Below are positions 10,987-26,863 of a DNA stretch of 30,000 nucleotides, piece after piece. The stretch comes from Glandiceps talaboti (lineage: Eukaryota; Hemichordata; Enteropneusta; Spengelidae). The stretch spans positions 15,012,194-15,042,193 of the forward strand of contig NC_135552.1 of NCBI RefSeq assembly GCF_964340395.1. Direction: 5' to 3'. Below the pieces are notes generated by a model. It saw nothing but the letters and a program-made list of their open reading frames with translations, was not told the DNA's origin and searched no databases. Each line of letters begins with the position of its first letter. Position 1 is the stretch's first letter. The position numbers and the translations under genes are program-made.

Positions 10987-11210
10987 TGATTGTTCAATAT
11001 GCATAAACCCTGTGATAACCCTCATACCACCAAGTATAGAACTGATCGGGAGTGTGAAAATTGGCCCCATTTTCTCATTTGTAATTAATGAACGGAAGTG
11101 ATTGTTCAATATGCATAAACCCTGTGATAACCCTCATACCACCAAGTATAGAACTGATCGGGAGTGTGAAAATTGGCCCCATTTTCTCATTTGTAATTAA
11201 TGAACGGAAG
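10987..11210. repeat. Perfect 112-bp tandem duplication
   Basis: Positions 10987-11098 and 11099-11210 read identically by eye, head to tail. The unit starts TGATTGTTCAATATGC and ends TAATGAACGGAAG. Identity without drift implies a recent duplication or an assembly artefact. Confidence 0.93.
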
Positions 11211-15225
<4,015 letters not shown>

Positions 15226-15251
15226 TTTTTTTTTTTTTTTTTTTTTTTTTT
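15226..15251. repeat. Poly-T run
   Basis: About 26 T in a row. It could be the A tail of a minus-strand retroposed sequence, but no source gene is recognised beside it. Confidence 0.9.
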
Positions 15252-15699
15252 GAATTTGGAGATGTTCTCCACAACACATAACCAATTTTCATGTTATTGT
15301 ATCAGATTGCTATCTAATTGTGAATTTGTTGGTCGGTTGATTAATTAACCAGTCGAAAAATCGGAAACAAACAAATGGAAATTCATTGTTCTGGCCTGGC
15401 CCTTTACCTATTAGTGTATTGCAGTAAAATAAGAATACTCAGGCCACGTGCCGAGAATGTTTGAAAGTTTATTTAGATTATTTATTCACGGCTCGTCTAT
15501 TTCACACTTTCACCAGATGGTAACGTGTCCAACAGAGAAGCAACAAAATAATATACAATGTACAAATTACATAATCTTTCCGTGTTGTTTTTTTTTTCAT
15601 TTTTTTTTCAATCGAGACCAACGTATGAGTTGAAATATGTGTTCCTTAAAACAGTCACCGTTACTCAAATATATGCTTAACCAATAGTGTAAACCCTCT

Positions 15700-15748
15700 A
15701 ACCAACCAACCAACCAACCAACCAACCAACCTAACAACCAACCAACCA
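15700..15748. repeat. (ACCA)n short array
   Basis: About ten ACCA units with one CTAA interruption near 15731. Confidence 0.92.
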
Positions 15749-16263
15749 TATTGACGTGACATTTTGCGCTCAGTAAAACAACTCTTAATATGAATATCAG
15801 TATGTTTATTTCTCTACGTTGTTAGTTTCACTGTTGGATGTCCATTTCCCATCAGCGATACATTTAGTCCAAAACGTAATTAGCTCTGACGGTAGCATCC
15901 TTGGCAGTGAAACCAAATTACGTTCTTCCTTCTCTGTATATGTTAGTAAGGTAAATGTTATGTTAATTTGGGTAAAATATGCCAAAATTCCAAATATGAC
16001 ATTTCTGGATCGTAACAGTAGATCACATTTTCAAAGGTAATGGTAAAACTTGACAGCGATGAAGATTTGCTGTTGATCGAAACATAGAAACATTGGAACA
16101 TTGCGCATGTCACATGTGTCCTTCGTATTTCTAAGTTATGGAAACTGCCATAAAAAAAAACATATTCTGCAACGATAAATTCGGCGAATTTTATAAATCA
16201 TCAACAAGAATTGCTTTGTAGATCTTTGTATAATTTTGTCTACGAATGTGAATCTCTGTTTTG

Positions 16264-16270
16264 GTCTGCC

Positions 16271-16309
<39 letters not shown>

Positions 16310-16358
16310 ATGTATGTATGTATGTATGTATGTATGTATGTATGTATGTATGTATGTA

Positions 16359-16399
<41 letters not shown>

Positions 16400-16432
16400 G
16401 CCTGCATGTCTGTCTGTCTGCCTATATGTCTC
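16264..16432. repeat. Compound array (TGTC)-(TGTA)-(TGTC)
   Basis: TCTG units occupy about 16264-16309, ATGT units about 16310-16360, then TCTG units to about 16400 with a degenerate end. This is the same pair of unit types, in the same flanked order, as the array at 2104-2465 but in inverse complement. Confidence 0.96.
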
Positions 16433-16436
16433 CTAT

Positions 16437-18639
16437 ATCAGTGAATCCAAAGAGTACAAGGATATTTCTATTCCTGGCATAGTACACATCAATTAGTAGC
16501 CTAGAGACTAGTCATTGGTTTTCAACTCCAATGAAGTATCACTAAGTTTAAATTTACAAGACTTGAAAGTCAATCAGTGACAAATCTCTGAATCCACGCG
16601 GTTAATCACACTAATGATTGTACAAAACATTTATCAGTTTATACACCATTTCAAAGCTATCATTTATGTATGTACATATATAAACTTTATCATCATGTTA
16701 AACACTGCCTTGGAACGAAAACCCTCTATGATATGGGACAGTATTTAAAAAAAAAATATTTCCAAATTGTCTGTCTGTGAAAAAACACACAAACATACAC
16801 AAACGTGAAATCAGGGAAAGGTCGGAATTTGAATCAACACTCTGAACAACACTGAACCACGTGACTGAACACAGTGACTCAAAAGTTGATCACAAACTAA
16901 AATAATCCCTGCACAGACAATGTCGATCTAGAGTTTCATTATATAAGGTTCAATTTCTCAACTAATTTTGAAATAATATACATAACTGATAAAATCCTAA
17001 CTAGGCCAGCTGGAAACGCCCCAAGGAACTTTGGCGACAGACAGGGAAAGAAAGCTACCAGTACAAGCATAGCAATGCCATCTTCACAGGACGTCTACGA
17101 GTCATTGTTTTCATCAGATCGTATTCCATGCCATCACACATTTATTTGTTTTCTTCGTTACCAGATCAGCGCATTTTCATTAGAGAGTTGTCTGGGAAAC
17201 CCTAACATAGATTTCGGTTTATGTTTTACGCTAGCTTATAAATATTGAGAAAGTAATAAAATCAATTTTTTGATCTGCATTCAGGTATATTTTCCCCTAA
17301 AACTATTTACCCATTGCTGACTAGCTCGCTCACAACAGGTGATTGGCAGTCCTTCATGTTGTTGTCGGACAGAGGGACTGTTACTGGCTGTTACTGCTAT
17401 TTTAGGCGGACTGAGTTCCACCATTACATAGGCCATGGAGGTAGAAGGGGAGATCTCCCTTTCCATCTCCATGCATAGACGTCAGGATCTCTCAGTTCCA
17501 TCGTCTGTGGTTTCATTTGGTAATGGACATACCGTGACACCATCAGTCACTGATGTGTGATTCTAGGTGTGATTCTACTGGTAGACCTACTTGCTTTGGC
17601 CTGTGTCATCAACTAACTAACTAACTGACCGACTGACTGACTGACTGACTCGCATCAAGGATGTAGTCTAATGTATTCCATGCTCGCATAATGCATTCAT
17701 TTATTGTAGTGGACTCGGGGTCTGTGTTAAAAAAAACACAACGAAAACACAAAAATAGATTCTGGCCGGTAACTGAATGTTGACATTGTAAACAACATCA
17801 TGGTATACGAAAGTTTCGACTAGTGTGGCAACGTTTCTTTGTCCGTCGTTTTAGCAGTAAGATTTGTTACTTTCAAGAGTTGAACCATAATGGTTACCCA
17901 ATGACGTAATAAGTTAGAAGAACTGTTATCTGTAGTATAAAACAGGTGTATTCAAAACTAGCGACGTTCAAAATTGGAATTGGATAATATCAACGACGTT
18001 CTTACAAGAACCGCAGAATAAATTCTTTTAGTGGTCTGAGCAACAACGTAAGTCGGCAAAAACGTTTCTCTAGAACGGCGAGATAGCTCGACTGAGATGG
18101 AATTGAGCAGAAGAGGCTCAGTGGAAGGGTCTCACGTGACACCTGGATTTGAGTGATTGATTCTTAAACCACTGGACTTCTATCCCTGATATTGATAACA
18201 GTACGTGGAATGCACGAATCCTTCAGTTTCTGTAGTAGACGACTGGGTTTGTGTAGTGTTAGATGAAGATATTAAAGCTACGGACTTGACAAATTCAACG
18301 CTTAGTAGACATTTCTCTCCTTAGCACTTGAGATATGAAAAGAAACCAAATATGTAACCCACCAGGTTCGTTAAGCCTGTACTTGTAAATAAAAATGCTA
18401 TGCTGTAATGATCCGCGTGGTGGTTTCCCTACATAAATAATTTGGCGGTAGAAGGACTATTAGTACTCTACTAGTATGTGGTTGAAAAAGAATAAGACTA
18501 ATTTCCCGGGGAAAAAAATTGTTGTTTTTTTCATTCAGTTGCATGTCAAAATGAATGGTTATTTTGGACAAAATATGCAGGTAAATGGCATCGTCCGGTA
18601 TCAACTGTCACTCATGTGCCGTGACGGTCATCACTTAGG
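16437..18639. other. Upstream region of the bHLH gene, no gene recognised
   Basis: No exon is supported. A short ACTG/ACTA array lies at about 17611-17650. The sequence is otherwise unique by eye. Regulatory elements for the downstream gene may lie here, but none is demonstrated apart from those nearer the start. Confidence 0.45.
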
Positions 18640-18787
18640 GTGATTATGCAAATGAAGATGCTAATTTGCCTATTGTGTTTACTAAACTTTTATTTGTTTT
18701 GCACCTCGATTGTAAATGCCGACTTGACAGTGTTCGCGTGGCTTCCACAGTACTTATATAGGACCTTCTCCTCCCCCTGTACAAGTC
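18640..18787 (+). promoter_or_regulatory. bHLH gene core promoter: TATA box and octamer-like pair
   Basis: TTATATAGG at 18754-18762 is a TATA box, which would place the start near 18785. About 100 bp further upstream are ATGCAAAT (18646-18653, a consensus POU octamer) and an inverted ATTTGC (18664-18669). E-box cores CAACTG and CATGTG lie near 18602 and 18614. There is no ATG between the predicted start and the initiator ATG at 18888. Confidence 0.6.
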
Positions 18788-18887
18788 AGTGTGTATCCAG
18801 ACTTCATACAGTGAAGATCAAAGAGACTCCTGTTGTGCACAGTACGTACATAGTATACCTGAATTCACCTACCTGTACAGCATCGAA

Positions 18888-19767
18888 ATGGCCAGACATG
18901 TCCCAGATTCCTACAGCGCAGATTTCTACAACAACCACCAAGCTGTGTGCTACGAAGAAACCATGTATCCTGACTCACACGGTTCCTTTCCTAGTACTAC
19001 TAGTGCAGACAAGACAGAATCAGTCAGTGACTTTTCAGCAGCCGAATCGTCTTGGTACAACCAGGGTACACCCGTCTATCAGCGCTACAGCGAAGTATGC
19101 GTAGCGGATGAAGGGTCAATGCGACAATTCATGCCACCGTACAACTTCGAGTCCGTCAGTTCCACAAGTCCTGATTGTCACAGCCTTAGCGATACCGCAG
19201 TCGACCTTCAGATCAATGACGAACAGACTCTCGATGACGAAGAAGTCAAACCAGCCAAACGTCGACGCGGTAACGGTAAAAAGCAGAAAGTGATTAATGA
19301 AGAAAAACAACGAAACATCGCCAATGAGCGGGAGAGACATCGTATGCAGAAAGTCATCAATTCCATGGACACTCTTAGGGGAGTGCTGCCGAAAGTGTAC
19401 ACAACCACCAGTAAGAAACTCTCGAAGATACAGACTCTCAATGCTGCAGTCGAGTACATCGGTTACCTGACCGATCTACTGAACAACGGTAGCGAGAACT
19501 GCGATGTCAGACTCAATAGAAAGTACGCCAAGCACCTTGACCAGCAAGCTAAGGTCGCTAGCTCAAGACGTCAACAACTTTGCACCGTAGTTCCTCCCAA
19601 GAAGCAACCGGCTCCAGTCCTGGTAAGACCAGCACCAACCCCTGTCGCAGCCAGAGAACAGATGACACACCATTACATCAGACAACAAGAACTCGGAGAC
19701 CAGATGAGTTATCAAGCGGCACAACCATACCACTACCAGAACTATCCAAATGAGTCCAATACTGATG
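18888..19767 (+). CDS. bHLH gene exon 1
   Basis: This exon encodes residues 1-293 and the first base of 294. The donor is GATG|GTAAGT, a full consensus. If the intron were kept, the frame would run on to a stop at 19863-19865 and give a different 32-residue tail. Confidence 0.92.
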
Positions 19768-21215
19768 GTAAGTTTATCACCTTTACTGTTCCAATACTTA
19801 TTGAATACATTTTTCCGAACTTAACTTTGTTTGACTTTGCAAAATTCGAGTGTTCCTCTAGTTAGAAAGGGTTTTTTGGAATATGTAGATTGTTTGACAA
19901 ACACTGACAGAAGCTAAGAACTTCTTGAGTACTTTTGCGATGACCAAGATAAGTTAGTATTTGATACAGTTTGGGCCATCTTCATTATCTACTAGTCACA
20001 AGTAATCAGTTCCGCCTTCTAAACAATCTTAGAACTTGTTGCTAAGCAGTGTCAGAGGGATAGACAGCGGTAACTTGGTTTCTGAAAGAAACTGTTTTCT
20101 CTTTATTCGCTGATATGATTAATGATGTATAATTCTGTGAAGAGAAAAAAAAGTTTCCGAAATTGCATCCGCGTTTTAATCCGACCATACATCATATACT
20201 ATTACCACAAATGTCTGTACATGTCGTTTGTTTCAAAACTATAGCTTCTTTCAATCCTCTTTTCACGTGGTTATTCCATTGGTTTATTCTCCCCAAATAC
20301 ATCCATGGCTATTCCATGGTCATTCATTCGGCCCAAGCATTTCCGTGCCGGTGACAACCAAAAGGCTAAAATATCTATGTCGGTAACACCTCGGTTTGAC
20401 TGAATACTAGTAGTTTCTTTTCTGAGCGGCAAACTACAAGCCGATTAATACAGTGTCGGTAGAAATTACAACCTCGTCAGTTCTCTTTGTGGTAGATCTA
20501 AAACAAAAGAAGGTTTTTCACACGCCACCACCAGGTGATAAATTTCGGCCACACTTCTCAAGTCAGTCAGTTCACACGTTCTAGTATTGTCTCATTGGTC
20601 AGTGATTACAATTACTTACGAGTGTCATTGTTCATGACCATCCACATGAACTAAAATACTTAGTACACTCCTCCCCCCCCCCCATTATAAGTTTGCCTCT
20701 CCAAGTGCATTTATTCATTCATTCATAGTTTCACTGTGCATGAAATCGTGGACCGTGCACGGTTTATTGCACTGGGTTGGTCAACAGCATGTGTTTGCTC
20801 ATATAGACCCTCACTACACGAAATGGTTTGCTTAGTAGAATGTGTACACCTCCATGGGTTTAGTTTGTACAGGAGCTATTCTCACTTGATGAATACATTA
20901 TTACCATGTTTTGTAAACGGACTGTGTTTGCCGAGTGTAAATAAATTACACTTTATATTCACATTGTTTCAACAGAAACACTTCAATGTATAGTAATTTG
21001 GGGTTCTCTTTACCAGTTTGTTTCCCATTTCAATCTCAATATGAATGTATATAGTGTATTTTCATAGTAATACAACCATGGTCTTACCAGTCCAAGTCGC
21101 ACGTGATAAGTGAAACCCCTTGGCCTTATTACCGCACCCCTAAACATTTTACATGTATATTAAATATTCTGCATTCACCTTTTCCTCTTCAGGATACAGT
21201 TATTACAGTTGTTAG
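18888..21215 (+). CDS. Group A bHLH transcription factor, two exons, 300 residues
   Basis: This is a nuclear DNA-binding regulator expected to bind E-boxes as a dimer with an E protein. Exons 18888-19767 and 21193-21215 join in phase (GG|A codon 294) to give 300 residues. The start is the first ATG after the TATA box, with AAA before it and G after; the frame is open for 33 codons further upstream but without an ATG. Residues 1-110 are rich in Ser, Tyr and acidic residues. An acidic patch precedes the basic KPAKRRRGNGKKQK at 121-134, a likely nuclear signal. The bHLH domain spans 142-198: basic region with ANERERHRM (Glu149 contacts the E-box), helix 1 to Pro168, loop, and helix 2 KKLSKIQTLNAAVEYIGYL. 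The C-terminus is Pro/Gln/Tyr-rich. Helix 2 resembles the Twist/Hand group and the basic region resembles neurogenin or atonal proteins, so I leave the subfamily open. Confidence 0.9.
19877..20060 (+). repeat. Dispersed element, copy 1 (in bHLH intron)
   Basis: Shares ordered blocks with copies 2 and 3: ACACTGACAGAAGCTAAGAACTTC near 19901-19924 (in two parts), TGACCAAGAT, TTCCGCCTTCTA, and TTGTTGCTAAGCAGTGTCAGAG near the end. It is the most diverged copy in the final block. Confidence 0.7.
20661..20684. repeat. Poly-C run in bHLH intron
   Basis: A C-rich stretch (CTCC followed by about 10 C) within the 1.4-kb intron. The rest of the intron outside the dispersed element has no recognised feature. 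Confidence 0.85.
21193..21215 (+). CDS. bHLH gene exon 2, last seven codons
   Basis: The acceptor CTCTTCAG|GA at 21191-21192 follows a pyrimidine tract. Exon 2 completes Gly294 and adds YSYYSC before TAG. The phase match and the Tyr/Ser-rich ending, similar to the preceding sequence, support this choice, but cDNA evidence is lacking. Confidence 0.78.
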
Positions 21216-21781
21216 TGTGATGTCAACTTTGTTCCGATCTAAACAACACAAATAAGCATCTATTGAAGAGTATGGAGTGTGCGGAAGAGATGAAACTGTC
21301 TCCAAATTATCCTCGGATCAAGTCGCGCACTACACATACTAGCGTCTGAGTTAGGTGTGCCTACACCTGAAGTCCTTGTTGATGTCTGACAAAAGAACTC
21401 TTGTATATACATTGTACGTATCAGGAACCGAGTCTTCTAATCTAGTATAGAACTTTATAATGACGGAACAGTTTCTTGTAAATCGTTGGTGTGATAGTAT
21501 GTATAATCTACGTGACGTCATAACCATTCTCTGTTTTGATTTAATGTAAATTTTTAGCAACAGTAGAGTTTGTGAAAATTTCGAGTCTGTTCCAATATCC
21601 ACATTGTTGAAAGTAGAGTAAAATGAGTTGAAAATATTTTTTTTGATCGGTTATGTACAGACAAATTTGTGTAAATTTACCAAATCGTTCCAACTACCGT
21701 TTTTGTAACATTTTCTGGTTTTTTAAGGAAGAGTTTACATTGATTTTTGAATGAGATTGTTTATATTATGATGTAAATAAA
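21216..21781 (+). terminator. bHLH gene 3' UTR and polyadenylation signal
   Basis: AATAAA at 21776-21781 is followed by T/GT-rich sequence, placing the cleavage site at about 21795-21810. This leaves a 3' UTR of roughly 580 nt. A TGACGTCA palindrome lies inside it at 21513-21520. A TC tract begins about 110 bp downstream. Confidence 0.65.
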
Positions 21782-21892
21782 TGTTTAATATTTTGTTATT
21801 ATACATATTGTGCAGTCTGCAATTCATCAAGTTGTATGAGACCTCAGAACAATATAGTGGTCCGAGTTGAGACTGAGTATGAGTGAGTAAGT

Positions 21893-22705
<813 letters not shown>

Positions 22706-22715
22706 CAGGACAAAT

Positions 22716-22830
<115 letters not shown>

Positions 22831-22841
22831 GCAATTTATAA

Positions 22842-23135
22842 CGCTCTCTCCCATTGTCATGGAAACGAACGTACATTTATCTGAATGATGATGGCAGTGT
22901 AACAAATCGAGATGAAATAATTGATTTTGATTCTCATTCCACCAATCATGTGTTTATTTCTCTAAAAGAACATGCCCATGCTACATACTACAACGGAAAC
23001 CGACTATTCAGCATACCATCAAAGATTAGACACGAACTAAAAAACTCTTCAATGTGGCAGATTACACAAGTGGATGCTAACGATATCTTAAATCCGTTGT
23101 GCGAATATAATCACCATGTGATCAAGAAATTGTAA
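22842..23135 (+). other. Unassigned open frame without ATG start
   Basis: The frame is open from after a TAA at 22839-22841 to a TAA at 23133-23135. It has no in-frame ATG until late (codon TCA-ATG-TGG region). The translation is mixed and hydrophilic (for example DDGSVTNRDEIIDFD) and looks more protein-like than other spurious frames here. No family is recognised. It could be a terminal exon (a possible acceptor GGCAG lies at about 22896), a pseudogene fragment, or chance. Confidence 0.25.
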
Positions 23136-23384
23136 ACCCTGGAAGCGTCCAAGTGTACCCTGCAAGTTAATGGAAGTCATCAGAAACGCCACCCTAGTGT
23201 AAGCATAAATTAAACCAATTTCAATTCAACAGCTTCTAACAAAAGTTTGCAGTTTATGTCAGAGTTAGCTGATACCTTGGCTTCCATCGTCGTAGATAGC
23301 GTTTAGTGATTAAAATACAACCAGTGAGTTCTCAAATTAATTAATAAGCAGTTTGTGGGAATGTGGATAAGAACTAAAACTAAT

Positions 23385-23590
23385 ATGTGTGGGAATGTAT
23401 AAATTATACAATAAACACTAACAGAAACTAAGAACTCCTTGAGAGGTTTTTTGTGATAGCCAAGATTTCATTATTGATATAGGTGGCTATATCTTCACTG
23501 TATATTTATCTCAGACACGGATTAATTCCCGCCTCTACCAAATTGCATCGATTGGTTGGTTGTTGCTAGGCACCCACTCAGAGAGTTGGT
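23385..23590 (+). repeat. Dispersed element, copy 2
   Basis: Blocks ACACTAACAGAAACTAAGAA, CTTGAGAGGTTT, GTGATAGCCAAG, TTCCCGCCTCTACCAAATTG and GTTGCTAGGCACCC occur in the same order as in copies 1 and 3. It is located 1.6 kb beyond the bHLH polyadenylation signal. Confidence 0.75.
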
Positions 23591-23924
23591 CATCACGACG
23601 AGACAGTTCTCAACTCTTGAGACGTTTTCAGTATCGTAGATCTGAAAAAAAATACTTTTTGAATGTTAAAAGGCTGGGATAAAACAAAGTTTAAAATTAA
23701 GTACTTCTTCAAATTCTAAAATCCCACTGCGTACTAGTAGGTAAACAGAAGCGAATAATCAAATCAGGTTATCTGACAACAAGATTTTTGGATTAATTAA
23801 CTTCTAAATTTTCATTTTACCAACTGTTCAATTATTTTCTTTTTGCTGCTATTATATTATCGAATATGCTTTAACTGCCACGATGTCCCCTACACTTCCA
23901 TATTGTATGTCAGTCTGTCGCTTT

Positions 23925-24095
23925 CTCCCTCCCTCCCCGTCTCTCCAAGTTCTATCAGTCTGTCTCTTTCCACTATCGCTCTGCCTGTCCATCCATCCGT
24001 CTATCTGTCTGCCCGACCGTCCCTCTCTCCCCCCTCTCTCTCTCCCCTTCCCCCCTCTCTCTCCCTCCCTCCCTCTCTCCCCCCCTCTCTCTCTG
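23925..24095. repeat. Degenerate pyrimidine-rich tract
   Basis: C/T-rich plus strand of CTCC, CTGT and CCCT units, interrupted throughout. The Ser/Pro/Leu-rich and Arg/Glu-rich frames on either strand are artefacts of it. Confidence 0.9.
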
Positions 24096-24178
24096 GTTTC
24101 TCCACAATTTATCATTTCCTTCCGATAATTAAAGAAATATAATACTGCAAAAAGTTGTCGTAGATGGAGAGGGCTTGA

Positions 24179-24366
24179 TGTTTGATTGTGTAAATCATTA
24201 GATAAATACTAACAGAAACTATGACTTTTCTTGAGAGGTTTGTGTGATAGGCAAGCTTCCATCACTGATAGAAGTAAAGATGTCTCAATTGTCTATTTAA
24301 TGTCTTTGTCATCATCTAACAAATTCCTTTGATTAGTTTATAGTTGCTAGGCACCCTATCAGAGTG
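24179..24366 (+). repeat. Dispersed element, copy 3
   Basis: Blocks ATACTAACAGAAACTATGAC, CTTGAGAGGTTTGTGTGATAG, CATCTAACAAATTCCTTTG and TAGTTGCTAGGCACCC align with copy 2, about 790 bp downstream of it in the same orientation. Confidence 0.75.
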
Positions 24367-25202
24367 TAAGCCGTGATCATATCACACTAACACAGAATTT
24401 CTCACTATGTGACCAAAACGTCAACATGGTTTCGATTTATAAATGGCTTGAACTTCTTTAGAATGCAAGATACGCTGTGTCGCTCCGTCCTCAACGGTCA
24501 TGATCTCAAATGTCTGAAAGGGGTTGGCCGGCGATGAGTGAGGGCGCCCCGACACGGCGTACATACAGACTACATGTTGATTTGTCGCCTTGCTAAAATT
24601 ATTTCACTCTTGGATATCGGATTAAAAATCGTCGTTTTACTTTTGTAAACATGTGACCAATATCCCCCTCCTCTTCCCAATGGATAGATGAAAAAACACA
24701 ATATCAAAAATACAATATTTTTACTCTCAATATTCGTTAAATATACTTCTACTTGGCCGGTCACATCGCCAGTGACGATTCATAGACAACTCCTAACCTC
24801 ACGAACGTGTTTGACTCATAACAGTTGCGTGCATTCGGTGCAAATGTGAAAACGTCAACGTTTACCTATAGGTGTGATCACAGTCTACACTAACTGGGCA
24901 TGTAAGTCTGTGATTAGACTGGCGACAGTCCGTTCGCACTAGTTTTTTTTATCTATTTTTTGTTTCTTTTGTTGGAAACATTGTAATTATGGAGATATGG
25001 GAGATACACATTTATAATTTTCTTGATATTTTAGAGTGTGATCCCAAGATTTCAATTGAGAGTAGCGATCGCACTAGTAATAAATAAATGAAATAAAATA
25101 AAATAGATAAAGTGCAGACCTCGGAGTCAAGTACCCGCCCAGTCTTCATGTCTAGTCACATACCCTCTTGCGCCCTCAATGACACAGTCGTATATGGTGC
25201 CG

Positions 25203-25242
<40 letters not shown>

Positions 25243-25675
25243 CGACATATAACTTCTAGTACATATAAATGTATACATGTATATGATGTGCATACATTTA
25301 GTTCATAGTAGTTACTACTAGTTTCCTACTCAGATACGGTATTTTTGAGAAATATGACGTAAAATGATGTAATAAGATGACATTGTTTAGATAACAATAG
25401 TATTTGTGTGCGTTTATTGTGTGTTTATTTCTTTATTTATTGTATGTACCATGAGTCTATTCAGTGCAGGCACTGGGGCTGGTGGGACATTTTGTTTTGC
25501 TATTTACGTCAGCACTGGTTTGTGTTTGTTTGTTTGCTTGTTTGGTATTTTTGTATAGGTTGAATAGTCATGGCTACATCTGTATGTGTTTCCTCGAGAC
25601 TTCTCACGGAACTCGAGCTTGAACCAAACAACGAAATAAATAGACTAGACATACATAAATACAGACTAACAGGTA
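24367..25675. other. Intergenic, no gene recognised
   Basis: A CA/TA dinucleotide run lies at 25206-25242 and a short TTTG run near 25516-25543. No coding exon is supported. Confidence 0.5.
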
Positions 25676-25989
<314 letters not shown>

Positions 25990-26695
25990 ACATTATTACA
26001 GAACATGTCCCTCAATCGATCGTTAGAGATTATTTTAAGTATCATAGCCTACATTTAGTAATTTAGAGAAAAGATCACTATATTTGTTCTCAATGAATAC
26101 TATGTCTTCTTAATTTGCATATTTGTATGTAATGTATTATTTTGAACTGCTAGTTAGTCAACACAAAGTATTGCTGTAAACGATGAAATACAGACAACAC
26201 CATTATCTTACTCGCAAGGGTTGATGGGTATGCTACCTTTGAATGACGTCATTGTAAACACAATGTCTGTCTCCGTATCACGTGAAATAGTTGCTATTTT
26301 AAAACGCGTGAATACAATAGCTATCTTATTTATAATTAACTCATTAAAATGATAACCTGCTAAGGTTGAAATAGACACTAAAATAACAAAGCTGTTACAA
26401 TGGTTAACTGAGTTGGAATAGTTTTTCTTGTCGAGTTGGAGTATGCATCATATCAATGCATGTCACATGACATTTTTCGTTTGACAACCACCTACCACTG
26501 AACTTTGTCATACACATTGAACGTCGTTCACCTAAACACAACAACAACTTGAAGGTGTTATGCGAAACGGCAAATTTTATTTTCCATGTGTCCATGAGAT
26601 CCAGATAATATCTCCGACTATCGTCGATGCAGAATTTTAAAATCTGTTCGCCAAGATTTGTTTCAGTTGTAAGTATCGAGAACAGTTAGCTGAAA
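25990..26695 (+). promoter_or_regulatory. Upstream region of the TRIM gene
   Basis: TGACGTCA (CRE palindrome) lies at 26244-26251 and is the only clear motif found. The transcription start is not defined; no TATA box stands out close to the ATG. No upstream coding exon is seen. Confidence 0.35.
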
Positions 26696-26863
26696 ATGGA
26701 TCTATCGAGCTGTCTTTCTTGTCCCGTGTGTTTGGATATCTTCGAGACGCCTCTGTTCCTACCGTGCTCACATAACCTGTGTAAGAAGTGTGTTGAACCG
26801 TTGCTGATTCCAGTGAGAGGGAAAGATCGGTACCAGTTCTCATGTCCTGAATGTAGACACAAG
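26696..26863 (+). CDS. TRIM gene exon 1, RING finger
   Basis: This exon encodes 56 residues, the whole RING finger, and ends CACAAG|GTACGT in phase 0. Reading through the donor would add 21 residues before a stop at 26927-26929. Confidence 0.9.

Noticed and set aside
18789-18887. Upstream extension of the bHLH frame (33 extra residues)
   Set aside because: It begins with GTG, not ATG, and lies at the predicted transcription start. The first ATG, in good context, is at 18888.
18640-19104. 154-codon plus-strand frame overlapping the bHLH exon
   Set aside because: It runs through the promoter and TATA box and overlaps the bHLH coding frame out of phase.
23843-24142. Ser/Pro/Leu-rich and Arg/Gly/Glu-rich frames
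   Set aside because: They come from a degenerate pyrimidine tract with no homology or splice support.
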